Below, in pieces: positions 7,306 through 15,267 of a stretch of 64,000 nt of DNA (its first letter is position 1; the number at the start of each line of letters is the position of its first letter). Both the position numbers and the translations under genes were made by a program. The notes under the pieces were generated by a model. It worked only from the letters and a program-made list of their open reading frames with translations, was not told where the DNA came from and did no database searches. Origin of the DNA: Nevskiales bacterium (lineage in GTDB: Bacteria > Pseudomonadota > Gammaproteobacteria > Steroidobacterales > GCA-2729495); the NCBI GenBank assembly GCA_011526045.1, contig WYBE01000075.1:21844-85843 (forward strand). Reading direction: 5' to 3'.

Positions 7306-8514
7306 ATGTATATCAACTTCTGGTATCCGATCGTCCGCAGCGAGGATCTCAGTTACGACCAGCCGGTGAAAGTCCGGGCGCTGGGCGTGGATCTTGTCGC
7401 CTTTCGGGACAATAACGGCAATGCTGCGGTATTGAGCGATACCTGTACGCACCGGGGAGCGTCGCTCGGCGGCGCATGGTCGCAGGGTAGCCGGCCGCGG
7501 ATCATCGACGGCTGCATCGTCTGTCCGTACCACGGCTGGGAATTCGACAGGGACGGTCGTTGCGTCAACATCCCGTCCATCGGTTACGGCAAGAAGACGG
7601 CGCCGCGCGCCAAGGTCGATTCCTATCCGGTGCAGGAGAAATACGGCATCGTGTTTGCGTTCCTCGGTGACGAGCCCGAGGAAACCCGCATTCCGCTCCT
7701 GAACGTGGAGGAGTACGGCCAGGAAGGCTGGATGGCCAACGAAGTGCTCGTCCTGGACGTGCCGTATTACTACGAGCGATCCATCGAGAACGGCATCGAT
7801 CCGGCACACAACGAGTTCGTCCACCCGACCCATGGTCATTCATCCATCAACCGGGCAACGTATCGGGTTCGCGATTACGGGACGGAGGACCATCGCCAGG
7901 GCTGGGGATTCTGGTTCTGGCATCTGTTCGATACGCCGCCGCTGCCGCAGAAAGACCATGAGACTGCGGGCGGCAAGGAAACGCCATGGGGGAACATTCG
8001 CACGCAGGACAACCTGCAGATGAAAGTCGGCGGTGGTACCTATGGCCCGAACATGATGCCGACCTACATCAACATCACGCACACACAGATGTTCCGGCAG
8101 TACTTCTTCGAGTTACCGGTCGACGAGAACAAGACGAAGATCTTTTTCCTCAATATGCGCAACTTCCTGCTCGATCCCAAGCACAACGGGCCGATCCATG
8201 CCCGCAACAAAGTCATCGCCGGACAGGACATCCAGATCCTGGCGACCATGTGCCCGGAGACCACCCCGCTGAGTCCGACCAAGGAAGTCCTGACGCCGTC
8301 CGACGCCGCTGTTGCCGCATATCGCGGTTGGCTCGAAAAGTTCGACGACAAGGGCTGGCGCATCGATACCCGCAAGTTCAATGCCCGCCACGGCAAGGAC
8401 AGGGCCTACGCGATTCCGAGCCCGTCGCGACGGACCTCGGGTAACTGGGTGCTGGATGCGATACCACTGCTCAAGGATCGCGCCGAGCGCCGGCGGCTGG
8501 ACGAGACCGACTGA
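7306..8514 (+). CDS. Rieske [2Fe-2S] aromatic ring-hydroxylating oxygenase
   Basis: 402 aa, terminal oxygenase component of the VanA/PaO-like single-polypeptide Rieske group. The Rieske cluster ligands are C47-T-H49 (DTCTHRGASLGG) and C73-P-Y-H76 (VCPYHGWEF). The mononuclear iron site is N162-G-I-D-P-A-H168-x4-H173. The downstream half has HLFDTPPLPQ and FFFELPVDENKTKIFFLN-like beta strands of the catalytic domain. ATG 7306 follows a perfect AGGAGG at 7288-7293; upstream in-frame codons lack family similarity. The substrate cannot be told from sequence; relatives act on aromatic acids, sterols or phenylpropanoids. No reductase partner is adjacent. An intrinsic terminator follows. Confidence 0.9.
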   Translation: MYINFWYPIVRSEDLSYDQPVKVRALGVDLVAFRDNNGNAAVLSDTCTHRGASLGGAWSQGSRPRIIDGCIVCPYHGWEFDRDGRCVNIPSIGYGKKTAPRAKVDSYPVQEKYGIVFAFLGDEPEETRIPLLNVEEYGQEGWMANEVLVLDVPYYYERSIENGIDPAHNEFVHPTHGHSSINRATYRVRDYGTEDHRQGWGFWFWHLFDTPPLPQKDHETAGGKETPWGNIRTQDNLQMKVGGGTYGPNMMPTYINITHTQMFRQYFFELPVDENKTKIFFLNMRNFLLDPKHNGPIHARNKVIAGQDIQILATMCPETTPLSPTKEVLTPSDAAVAAYRGWLEKFDDKGWRIDTRKFNARHGKDRAYAIPSPSRRTSGNWVLDAIPLLKDRAERRRLDETD

Positions 8515-8601
8515 CCGTCGGTCGCGATCCCGCAACGCTCCAGCGACAACGAATGCTTCGCTTCATAGGCCATGCCGTACGGCCATGGCGGAGGACTCAG
8601 G

Positions 8602-8631
8602 CAACGCCCCCTTGCGGGGCGTTGTTTTTTT
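8602..8631 (+). terminator. Intrinsic terminator after the Rieske oxygenase
   Basis: Stem CAACGCCCC (8602-8610) / GGGGCGTTG (8616-8624) with 5-nt loop CTTGC, followed by seven T (8625-8631). It ends the plus-strand transcript before the convergent DUF4242 gene. Confidence 0.92.
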
Positions 8632-8689
8632 CCGGCGAACAGAATGTCGCCGGGACATTCTACTTGGTGCATCGCCGCGGGCGGTATCC

Positions 8690-8962
8690 CTATTCCGACG
8701 TCGTCGGGTCGATGACGGCACGCACCTGCGAGATGCGGTTGGCGGGGAATCCACCCTGCTTCGCGTGCTCGCGCACGATGTCGGCGTTCGGTGCGATGTA
8801 GACGCAGTAGACCTTGTCGTCCGTGACGAAGCTCTGCACCCACTGGATCTTTGGGCCGAGTGTCGTCAACACACCGCAGGACTTCTGTGAGATGGCCTGA
8901 AGATCCGCGGCCGTGAGCTGACCCGCGCCCGGAATCTCCCGCTCGATGACGAACTTCGGCAT
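8690..8962 (-). CDS. DUF4242 family protein (SCO4226-like nickel-binding fold)
   Basis: 90 aa, ferredoxin-like small protein. It starts MPKFVIEREIPGAGQLTAAD and contains IQWVQSFVTDDKVYCVYIAP and a C-terminal V-R-E-H-A-x-x-x-G-F-P-A-N-R-I, all typical of DUF4242 proteins, one of which (SCO4226) binds nickel. ATG 8962 is chosen because it gives the family start and has a G-rich ribosome site; the longer frame to 9139 runs antisense to a transposase remnant. It is monocistronic and convergent with the Rieske gene. Cellular role unknown. Confidence 0.85.
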   Translation of the reverse strand: MPKFVIEREIPGAGQLTAADLQAISQKSCGVLTTLGPKIQWVQSFVTDDKVYCVYIAPNADIVREHAKQGGFPANRISQVRAVIDPTTSE

Positions 8963-9071
8963 GTGTGCCCCCCCGGCCGGTATCGCCCGGCCTGTTGTTG
9001 CCGGGGCCAGTTTACTACGCCACAGGCGGACGATGACCGGCGCCAGCGGCCAAACGGGGGGTACAGGCGCC

Positions 9072-9235
9072 GTTGAGTTGCCGTTCATCCAGTCCGGAAA
9101 ACCGCCAAGGAACGCCATCATCGAGCGCTTCAACCGCACCTCTCGTCACGAGGTGCCCGATGCGTACGGTGTCCGAGGCCCGCCATCAGGTGCGCGAGAT
9201 CGTCGAGACAAGGGCACGTCGCGGCTATGATTGGC
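9072..9235 (+). pseudogene. IS3-family transposase (OrfB) remnant
   Basis: In one frame from 9072 the sequence reads FIQSGKPPRNAIIERFNRTSR and then HEVPDAY. This matches the conserved [IL]-Q-P-G-K-P-x-Q-N-A-x-I-E-R-F-N-R-T-x-R-x-E-V-L-D-A-Y block of IS3-type DDE transposases, including the catalytic Glu in IERFN. After DAY the similarity moves to the next frame (VREIVET), a frameshift. Both ends are missing. The remnant runs directly into the tadA start, so an old insertion or deletion reshaped this junction. Confidence 0.75.
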
Positions 9236-9240
9236 TGGGA

Positions 9241-9711
9241 ATGACTCCCGACCTTAACCTGCTGCCCGATGACGAGCGCTTCATGCGTGAAGCGCTGACG
9301 TTGGCACACATGGCCCAGGATGACGGCGAGGTGCCGGTCGGTGCCGTCGTGGTACAGGCCGGGAAGGTCATCGCCTCAGGCCGCAATGAGCCGATCGGCC
9401 GCTGCGATCCGAGCGCGCACGCCGAGATCCAGGCGCTGCGCGCCGCCGGCGCGATCCTCGGCAACTACCGTCTGACCGGATGCGTTCTGTATGTGACGCT
9501 CGAGCCTTGTGTCATGTGCACTGGCGCCATGGTGCATGCGCGCATTGCCCGGCTGGTTTATGGTGCGCCGGATCCGCGCGTGGGTGCGGCCGGGAGTGTT
9601 TTCGATCTCGCGCGCGCTCCGCAGCTCAATCACCGCATGGAGGTGACCAGCGGGGTGCTGGCGGAGGACAGTCGCGCTCTGCTACAGGGCTTTTTCCGGG
9701 AACGTCGCTGA
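9241..9711 (+). CDS. tadA: TadA, tRNA(adenosine34) deaminase
   Basis: 156 aa. Converts A34 to inosine in the wobble position of tRNA-Arg(ACG). Zinc and catalytic motifs are present: H60-A-E62 (SAHAEIQAL) and P-C90-V-M-C93 (LEPCVMCTGAM). ATG 9241 gives MTPDLNLLPDDERFM, the expected short N-terminus; frames further upstream belong to the IS3 remnant. It converges on mltF with only 18 nt between stops. In many gammaproteobacteria tadA and mltF are neighbours of purL; here purL is about 7 kb away. Confidence 0.95.
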   Translation: MTPDLNLLPDDERFMREALTLAHMAQDDGEVPVGAVVVQAGKVIASGRNEPIGRCDPSAHAEIQALRAAGAILGNYRLTGCVLYVTLEPCVMCTGAMVHARIARLVYGAPDPRVGAAGSVFDLARAPQLNHRMEVTSGVLAEDSRALLQGFFRERR

Positions 9712-9729
9712 ACGAAACCGGTAGTGGTT

Positions 9730-11199
9730 TCAGGCGGGATTGTCAGCCACGGGAACCGGCCGGATCTTGTCGCGCTCGCTGTTGTCGGCCTGGATCGCCG
9801 GCGCCACGCCGGACGGCTGCATCCAGCCCGGCGCACTGCCCTGGTCCTTGTTCATCCAGATCAGGACATTGAAATAGGTGCGGACGTTCTCGACGAAATG
9901 CACCGTTTCGCCGCCACGCGCATAGCCATGGCGGGTGCGCTCGTAGTATTCGGGCACCGCGAGCAGCTTGATGTTGGGTCGCACATCGGCCCACTGGTCC
10001 GGGTTCCCGCCACGACTGCGGGTCAGCCGCCGGGCGTCGAGCAGGTGGCCGTAGCCGATGTTATAGGCAGCCAATGCGAACCACGTGCGATCGGGCCCGG
10101 TGATCTGCGGCGGCAACTTGTCGAGCAGGTAGGCCAGGTAACGCGCCCCGCCACGAATGCTCTGGCGCGGGTCAGTCCGGTCTTCGATGCCGAAAGTCTG
10201 CGCGGTCTGTTCGGTGAGCATCATCAGGCCGCGCACGCCGGTGGGTGACACGGCCTCGGGATCCCACTTCGATTCCTGGTAGCCGATTGCCGCCAGCAGG
10301 CGCCAGTCGACCTCGTATCGTTCCGCGGCGGCCTGGAAATGGCCTTTGTAATTCGGCAGATACGCCATCACGTCGCGGGTGAACTGGCGGGTGCCGACAT
10401 AGTTCACGCGCGGCATGTGCCCGTAGTAGTGATCGAGAATCGCATCGAGACGCCCGTTGGCGCGGATATTGTCGAAGAACTGCGCGACCTCGTTCTTCAG
10501 GCTGGTGTCGTTGCGTTTCGCGAGCGCCCAGGCGAGCGACTCGCCTTCGGCCAGGTTGAAGGCGACCCGGATCTCCGGAATAAAGCTGCGGTAAATCGCG
10601 AATGCGTTGGATTTCACTACCGTGAAATCCAGCGTACCGTCGGCGACGCGGGTCAGCAGTTCGATCTGGCTGGTATGGGGGTTCTCGGTCCAGACCAGAT
10701 CCGGATGCAACGCCTGAGTCCGGGCCAACGTTTTGACATAACTCGTGCCTGAGGCAACCTCAAGCCGTTTACCCCGGAGCTGCCGCACGCTTTGCGGACG
10801 GCGGCGCCCGTCCCTGTACACCAGGTGCTCGGTGACCTGCTGGTACACGGGGCCAAAATCTACCTGCCGCGCGTTCTCGGCGTTGACCGTCAGGCCTGCG
10901 GCAGCGAGGTGGGCCTGGCCGCTGATCACCATCGGCAGTACATCGGCGGCCCGATCGACGACGATCAGGCGCAGCGGCACCTGGAGGTGGTCAGCAAATT
11001 CCTGCAGCAGCTCGTATTCCGGGCCGGAAGGCCCGCCGCCGGAGTCGAAGTAGGTGTTCGGCCCATCGCGGGTAACCACGCGCAGTTCGCCGACGGCATG
11101 GATTTCGTCGAGCATCGTCGGCGCACGGGCGCAGGTACCGAGCACCGCTGCGGTGCACAGGAGCAATCCGGCCCTCCATCGATGCGCTGACAACCTCAT
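9730..11199 (-). CDS. mltF: MltF, membrane-bound lytic murein transglycosylase F
   Basis: 489 aa periplasmic peptidoglycan lyase with an N-terminal solute-binding-protein-like module (about residues 35-265) and a C-terminal lytic transglycosylase/SLT domain (about 290-450). The catalytic Glu is in AAIGYQESKWDPEAVSP, followed by GVRGLMMLT and AAYNIGYGHL, both standard for this family. The N-terminus is a signal sequence ending near LGTCARAP; the Cys could be lipidated, but the -1 Thr is not a canonical lipobox. It forms 1,6-anhydromuramyl products during wall turnover. Confidence 0.93.
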   Translation of the reverse strand: MRLSAHRWRAGLLLCTAAVLGTCARAPTMLDEIHAVGELRVVTRDGPNTYFDSGGGPSGPEYELLQEFADHLQVPLRLIVVDRAADVLPMVISGQAHLAAAGLTVNAENARQVDFGPVYQQVTEHLVYRDGRRRPQSVRQLRGKRLEVASGTSYVKTLARTQALHPDLVWTENPHTSQIELLTRVADGTLDFTVVKSNAFAIYRSFIPEIRVAFNLAEGESLAWALAKRNDTSLKNEVAQFFDNIRANGRLDAILDHYYGHMPRVNYVGTRQFTRDVMAYLPNYKGHFQAAAERYEVDWRLLAAIGYQESKWDPEAVSPTGVRGLMMLTEQTAQTFGIEDRTDPRQSIRGGARYLAYLLDKLPPQITGPDRTWFALAAYNIGYGHLLDARRLTRSRGGNPDQWADVRPNIKLLAVPEYYERTRHGYARGGETVHFVENVRTYFNVLIWMNKDQGSAPGWMQPSGVAPAIQADNSERDKIRPVPVADNPA

Positions 11200-11400
11200 A
11201 ATCCTCCGTCAATTTCCGGCCATCCGCGCCTGCTTTGGCGGATGCGGGGCGAACGTTACCATGCGGTCGGCGCTACGGCCATCGCCAAAGATCACCGTTC
11301 TGCCGATGTCAATTATGTATATATCGTGGAAAAACAATGCGATACAGAAACGCCTTAATTGTTTTTGTTATAAAGACCTGTGATTTGACGGCGTCCGGAC

Positions 11401-11718
11401 ATGGCTGAAGACCCGGTCTCCGCCTGGAATCGCAGCTGCCGGGATGACGGCCTGGACCCTGCCGAAGTACGGCTGGTCATGGGTCGGTACCTGGCCTACA
11501 GGGACTATTACCGGCGCGAATCCCGTGGGTCGCCATTGCCGCTGGCCAAGTGGTTCGAGTGGTACCGCATCGAGACCGCGAGCGAGGCATCGGGCGGTTC
11601 GCCGGCGGCCGACGGCTGCTCGGTGGACAGCGGGGCGCAGAACCGTGGTGCCATCGCCAGGCCGGACGCCTTTCTGCGGGCGCTGGCGAGCCTTGCATCC
11701 GTCGCATCCGGATCGTGA
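11401..11718 (+). CDS. Small conserved-looking hypothetical protein
   Basis: 105 aa, function unknown. The first 60 residues look like a real, charged helical domain (DPAEVRLVMGRYLAYRDYY and LPLAKWFEWYRIE); the last 45 are low-complexity Ala/Ser/Gly. An AT-rich tract with TATAAA at 11369-11374 lies 27 bp upstream of the ATG and could be a -10; no strong ribosome site is visible. The minus-strand reading frame over it has no motifs. It is divergent from mltF. Confidence 0.5.
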   Translation: MAEDPVSAWNRSCRDDGLDPAEVRLVMGRYLAYRDYYRRESRGSPLPLAKWFEWYRIETASEASGGSPAADGCSVDSGAQNRGAIARPDAFLRALASLASVASGS

Positions 11719-11770
11719 TGCGCCGCTCATGATCGGCTGAAATCGGTCTGGCCGGCCGGGCGGATCTGCC

Positions 11771-11776
11771 TATAAT
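11771..11776 (+). promoter_or_regulatory. -10 element of tRNA-Ser promoter
   Basis: Perfect TATAAT 15 bp before the mature 5' end of tRNA-Ser, embedded in GC-rich sequence. A clear -35 hexamer is not visible at the expected distance. Confidence 0.65.
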
Positions 11777-11791
11777 CTGCGCCCGCCACCC

Positions 11792-11879
11792 GGAGGGATG
11801 CCGGAGAGGCTAAACGGCCCTGACTCGAAATCAGTGGGACGGAAACGTCACGGGGGTTCGAATCCCTCTCCCTCCGCCA
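11792..11879 (+). tRNA. tRNA-Ser(CGA)
   Basis: 88 nt class II tRNA. Acceptor arms GGAGGGA (11792-11798) and TCCCTCC (11869-11875), discriminator G, encoded CCA. The anticodon loop CTCGAAA within CTGACTCGAAATCAG gives CGA. A long variable arm (GTGGGACGGAAACGTCAC) is present, as expected for serine, and the T-loop GGTTCGAATCC is intact. Confidence 0.97.
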
Positions 11880-11913
11880 GTTCAGGTTCCTGAGGAATCC
11901 GAATAGACCCATT

Positions 11914-11939
11914 AACCCCGCGTCACTGCGGGGTTTTTT
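11914..11939 (+). terminator. Intrinsic terminator after tRNA-Ser
   Basis: Stem AACCCCGC (11914-11921) / GCGGGGTT (11928-11935) with loop GTCACT and a T-run 11934-11939, 35 nt after the tRNA CCA. Confidence 0.92.
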
Positions 11940-11960
11940 GTGTCTGAGCCTTTCGTAGAA

Positions 11961-12007
11961 TGCCCCCAGCCTCCAAGGAGGCCCGGTACTATCTGGGGGC
12001 ATTTTTT
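11961..12007 (+). terminator. Second hairpin with T-run downstream of tRNA-Ser
   Basis: Arms TGCCCCCAG (11961-11969) and CTGGGGGCA (11993-12001), 23-nt loop, then six T (12002-12007). It is a longer-loop hairpin and may be a back-up terminator insulating higBA from tRNA transcription. Confidence 0.65.
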
Positions 12008-12116
12008 CGCGAGTGCCTTGGAAACCCGCGCCGTTACTGGCTTCTCCAATTCCCGGCGCACAGTCAGTCGTGCCCTTTCTTGTCACATGGCGTGATTGCC
12101 CGCACAGTTTCCCGGC

Positions 12117-12146
12117 TTGCTTGCCTGTATCGCCACGCGATACAAT
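12117..12146 (+). promoter_or_regulatory. higBA promoter
   Basis: -35 TTGCTT (12117-12122), 18-bp spacer, -10 TACAAT (12141-12146). The predicted transcription start (about 12152-12154) coincides with the apparent translation start of the toxin, so the mRNA may be leaderless. Confidence 0.65.
12126..12144. promoter_or_regulatory. HigA-type operator overlapping the higBA promoter
   Basis: Perfect inverted repeat TGTATCGC-CAC-GCGATACA fills the spacer and runs into the -10. Such a palindrome between -35 and -10 is the expected autorepression site for the HigA antitoxin, whose HTH dimer would occlude RNA polymerase. Confidence 0.75.
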
Positions 12147-12153
12147 TCCCCCA

Positions 12154-12432
12154 CTGATTCGCAGCTTCCGCCATCGCGGCCTGCAACGGTTCTTTGAAAC
12201 CGGCTCGAAGGCCGGCATTCAACCGAAGCACGCCGGGCGGCTGCGGCTGCAACTCGGCCGGCTCGACGCCGCTAGCGGCCCGGAGGATATGAACCTGCCC
12301 GGCTGGCGGCTGCACCCGCTCAGGGGCGATTTATCCGGCCATTGGGCGGTATGGGCCGATGAGAATTGGCGGCTGACGTTTCGCTTCGTCGGCACCGATG
12401 CCGAAGTAGTGGATTACCAGGACTATCACTGA
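12154..12432 (+). CDS. higB: HigB, RelE-superfamily mRNA interferase toxin
   Basis: 92 aa. Translation-dependent mRNA endonuclease of the HigB/GraT type. The protein reads LIRSFRHRGLQRFFETGSK, then GIQPKHAGRLRLQL and DMNLPGWRLHPLRGDLSG, ending VVDYQDYH; these are the conserved blocks of the HigB family. The family start (M-I-x-S-F) aligns with CTG at 12154 followed by ATT, so a non-ATG start is implied; no in-frame ATG lies close by. The toxin gene precedes the antitoxin, as usual for hig loci, with a 10-nt gap. Confidence 0.85.
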   Translation: MIRSFRHRGLQRFFETGSKAGIQPKHAGRLRLQLGRLDAASGPEDMNLPGWRLHPLRGDLSGHWAVWADENWRLTFRFVGTDAEVVDYQDYH

Positions 12433-12442
12433 GGAACGCACG

Positions 12443-12748
12443 ATGACCCGAATGCACAACCCCCCGCACCCTGGCGAGGTATTGCGGGACACCGTTTTGC
12501 GCGCCGATGGCGGCCTGACGGTCACCGCACTGGCCGCACGGCTGGGCGTCTCCCGCGTGGCACTCTCCCGCGTGGTCAATGGTCGCGCTGCCGTTAGTGC
12601 GGAACTGGCCATCCGGCTCGCGGCGGCCCTGGGCGGCTCGGCTGAGTCCTGGCTACAGATGCAGGCCGCTTACGATTTGTGGCACGCCCAGAAGAAACGC
12701 CGGCCGAGAATCCAGCGGTTGCCGGACATCGCCCAAGACAGGGTGTAG
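12443..12748 (+). CDS. higA: HigA/VapI-type antitoxin, HTH regulator
   Basis: 101 aa. Antitoxin and autorepressor of the hig module. It starts MTRMHNPPHPGEVLRDTVL, the hallmark of HigA proteins, then an XRE-type helix-turn-helix (LTVTALAARLGVSRVALSRV) and the NGRAAVSAELAIRLAAALGG helix pair. The tail WLQMQAAYDLWHA is also typical. GAGGA lies upstream of the ATG. It should bind the palindrome at 12126-12144 and neutralise HigB. Confidence 0.93.
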   Translation: MTRMHNPPHPGEVLRDTVLRADGGLTVTALAARLGVSRVALSRVVNGRAAVSAELAIRLAAALGGSAESWLQMQAAYDLWHAQKKRRPRIQRLPDIAQDRV

Positions 12749-12854
12749 CGGCGCAAACGTGGGGGGCGTTTTCCGGTGAGCGGCCCTGAAACCCGCGCCG
12801 TCGACCTTGAGGGGTGCTGTCAAGCAGCCCTGAGATCAGGCCCGCCTCGCCCTG

Positions 12855-13028
12855 TTACGGCTTGCGGCGGTAGAACCTGAGCAGTGTTTCCTTGGGAGGG
12901 CTGGCTGCTGAATCGCAGCCGCTGCACGCGGCCCCGGTGCGCCGACGTTTGCGCCGGCGGTACCAGATGGTGAACACGACGACGAGCGCGACGAGTCCCA
13001 GCGCGAGTATGTCCTGCAAGTCTCCCAT
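12855..13028 (-). CDS. FeoB-associated Cys-rich membrane protein
   Basis: 57 aa. One N-terminal membrane helix (LQDILALGLVALVVVFTIW) is followed by a basic stretch YRRRKRRR and a C-x-x-C pair (ACSGCDS). Small proteins with this layout are commonly encoded directly after feoB in proteobacteria; the Cys pair may handle Fe(II). ATG 13028 lies 31 nt after the feoB stop on the same strand. The coding frame differs from the longer 75-codon open frame over the same DNA, which has no motif. Confidence 0.8.
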   Translation of the reverse strand: MGDLQDILALGLVALVVVFTIWYRRRKRRRTGAACSGCDSAASPPKETLLRFYRRKP

Positions 13029-13059
13029 GTGAGGTCTCCGGTCAGCCCTTGGCCGCTGC

Positions 13060-15267
13060 TCATGAGCCTAGCTGGTAGGCGAGCATGGCGCCCAGGTAAC
13101 CAGCGCCGGTCATGTACACCCAGGCGAAGCCGGCCCAGGCCCAGCTACCTGCCTCGCGCCGGATCATGACGATCGTGGCGGCACACTGCAGGCAGAACGC
13201 ATAGAAAATCAGCATCCCGATCGCCATGGGCAGGGTGAAGACGGGACGGCCGTCCGGCCAGGTCGCGTTGCGCAGGCGTTCGACGAGTGCGTCGTCGCCT
13301 GAATCGACTTCGCTGCCGACCGCGTAGATCGTGCCGAGCACCGCCACGACCACCTCGCGCGCCGGAAATCCGGCTACAACGGCTGCGGATACTTTCCAGT
13401 CCCAGCCAAGGGGGGCGAAGAGCGGCGCGACAAACTTGCCGATCCGGCCGAGGTAGCTGCCTTCGATGTTGGCCGCGATCTCGGCGTTTTCGATCTGGCG
13501 CATTCGTTCATCGAGCGCGGCTCCTTGCAGCTCGGACTGCGCCGCGGTCCGTTGCTCCACGAATGCCGCTGCATTGCCCTCGGGGCGCGGGAAGTACGCG
13601 AGCGCCCAGATGACGACGGCCACCGAAAAGATGACGGTTCCCGCGCGGATGAGGAACACACGGCCGCGTTCGAGCAGGCGCAGCAGCACCGAGCGCAGGT
13701 TCGGCAGACGGTAGGGCGGGAGTTCAATCAGGAAGGTCGGTGTGGGGCCCCGCAACAGCGTGCGTTTCATCAGCAGGGCGGTGAGGACACCGCCAGCAAT
13801 GCCGAGCAGGTACAGGCCGAGCAGCACGAGCCCCTTCAGGTTCAAGATGCCGCCGAGGAAGTGCCGGTCGGGCACGAATGCGCCGATCAACAGCGCGTAC
13901 ACGGGCAGTCGTGCCGAGCAGGTCATGAACGGAGCGGCAAGAATCGTGGCGAGCCGGTCGCGACGCTCGGGAATCACCCGGGTGGCCATGATGCCCGGCA
14001 CGGCGCACGCGAAACTCGACAGCATCGGAATGAACGATTGCCCGGAGAGGCCGCACATGCGCATCAGCCTGTCGATCATGAACGCGACCCGCGGCATGTA
14101 GCCCGTGTCCTCGAGCAGGATGATGAACGCGAACAGGATCAGGATCTGCGGCAGGAAGATCACGACGCTGCCGACACCCGCAATGGCGCCATCGACCAGC
14201 AGGCTCGAGATCGCGCCGGCGGGCAAGGCGGCGCGAACGGTCTCCGCCAGCCACACGGTTGCGGCGTCGATCAGGTCCATGAGCGGCGTGGCCCACGAAA
14301 ACACCGCCTGGAAGACCGTGGCCATGACGAGGATAAAGAGCACGGAGCCGATCACGGGATGGTTCGTGATCCGATCCAGGCGTTCGCTCACGGTTGGCTT
14401 CGGCGGAGCGCGGGTTTCGGATTCGTTGACGATGTCGTTTATCAGGTCGTAGCGTGCCTTTGCCTCCATGGCCGCGAGCGAGCTGCCGGTGGACAGTCGC
14501 ATGCGCAGCTCCATGAGTTCATTGACGAACTCCGGGCTGGTTGCGTATTCGAAGCGCCGTTCGGCAACGCCTCGGGCGTCGATCAGTGCCCGTTCGACCT
14601 CGTAAGCGGAAAGATTGTGGCCCGCGCTGGTCAGTCGCGCGCAGAGTTCCGTTGCCGCGCGGTGCACGTCGGGGAGGGTGACGAGGCGCTCGCGACGGGG
14701 CTTCTTCAGGGCTTCTGCCAGGGCTTTTTTCAGCTCACGCAGCCCGGAGCCCGTGGTTGCGACCATGGGCACCACGGCGGCGTCCATGCGCCGGGCGAGA
14801 CGTTCGACATCGATCGTGACGCCGTTGCTGGTCGCCACGTCCAGCATGTTGACGGCGAGCACCAGCGGCAGGCCGAGTTCGGCGAGCTGCGTGGAGAGAA
14901 AGAGATTGCGGCGCAGATTGGTGGCATCGACCACCACGAGCACGGCCCGCGGCGGGGCGAGGTCCTCGACGTGGCCGAGGAGAACGTCGATTGCGACCAT
15001 CTCGTCCGGCGACTGTGCCGCCAGCGAATAAGTGCCCGGCAGGTCGACGAGCGTGACCTGGTGGCCGTCGATGTCGAGTGTCCCGGTGTGACGTTCGACC
15101 GTCACCCCGGGGTAGTTGGCCGTTTTCTGCTTCAGGCCCGTGAGGGCATTGAACAGCGTGCTCTTGCCGGTGTTGGGATTGCCGATGACCGCCACCACCG
15201 GCGTCGAATGGGGCGATCGGGCAAGGTCCTGGGGCGGGTGGGGGCCGAGCGGAGCAGTGGTGCTCAT
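13060..15267 (-). CDS. feoB: FeoB, Fe(II) transporter with GTPase domain
   Basis: 735 aa ferrous-iron transporter of the inner membrane. The cytosolic G domain has G1 GNPNTGKST (about residues 29-37), the G2 region YPGVTVER, G3 DLPGTYS and G4 NMLD, followed by the GDI-like helical domain and two Gate regions in the membrane (PFMTCSARLPVY and FPAREVVVA). The C-terminal helices include YAFCLQCAAT with extra Cys. Its ATG overlaps the feoA stop by 4 nt. No Fur box could be recognised upstream of feoA. Confidence 0.96.
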   Translation of the reverse strand: MSTTAPLGPHPPQDLARSPHSTPVVAVIGNPNTGKSTLFNALTGLKQKTANYPGVTVERHTGTLDIDGHQVTLVDLPGTYSLAAQSPDEMVAIDVLLGHVEDLAPPRAVLVVVDATNLRRNLFLSTQLAELGLPLVLAVNMLDVATSNGVTIDVERLARRMDAAVVPMVATTGSGLRELKKALAEALKKPRRERLVTLPDVHRAATELCARLTSAGHNLSAYEVERALIDARGVAERRFEYATSPEFVNELMELRMRLSTGSSLAAMEAKARYDLINDIVNESETRAPPKPTVSERLDRITNHPVIGSVLFILVMATVFQAVFSWATPLMDLIDAATVWLAETVRAALPAGAISSLLVDGAIAGVGSVVIFLPQILILFAFIILLEDTGYMPRVAFMIDRLMRMCGLSGQSFIPMLSSFACAVPGIMATRVIPERRDRLATILAAPFMTCSARLPVYALLIGAFVPDRHFLGGILNLKGLVLLGLYLLGIAGGVLTALLMKRTLLRGPTPTFLIELPPYRLPNLRSVLLRLLERGRVFLIRAGTVIFSVAVVIWALAYFPRPEGNAAAFVEQRTAAQSELQGAALDERMRQIENAEIAANIEGSYLGRIGKFVAPLFAPLGWDWKVSAAVVAGFPAREVVVAVLGTIYAVGSEVDSGDDALVERLRNATWPDGRPVFTLPMAIGMLIFYAFCLQCAATIVMIRREAGSWAWAGFAWVYMTGAGYLGAMLAYQLGS

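Noticed and set aside
11727..12218. 163-codon minus-strand ORF containing RERDSNPRDV
   Set aside because: This peptide is the well-known translation artefact of an antisense tRNA gene (tRNA-Ser here), and the ORF also crosses two terminators and the hig promoter.
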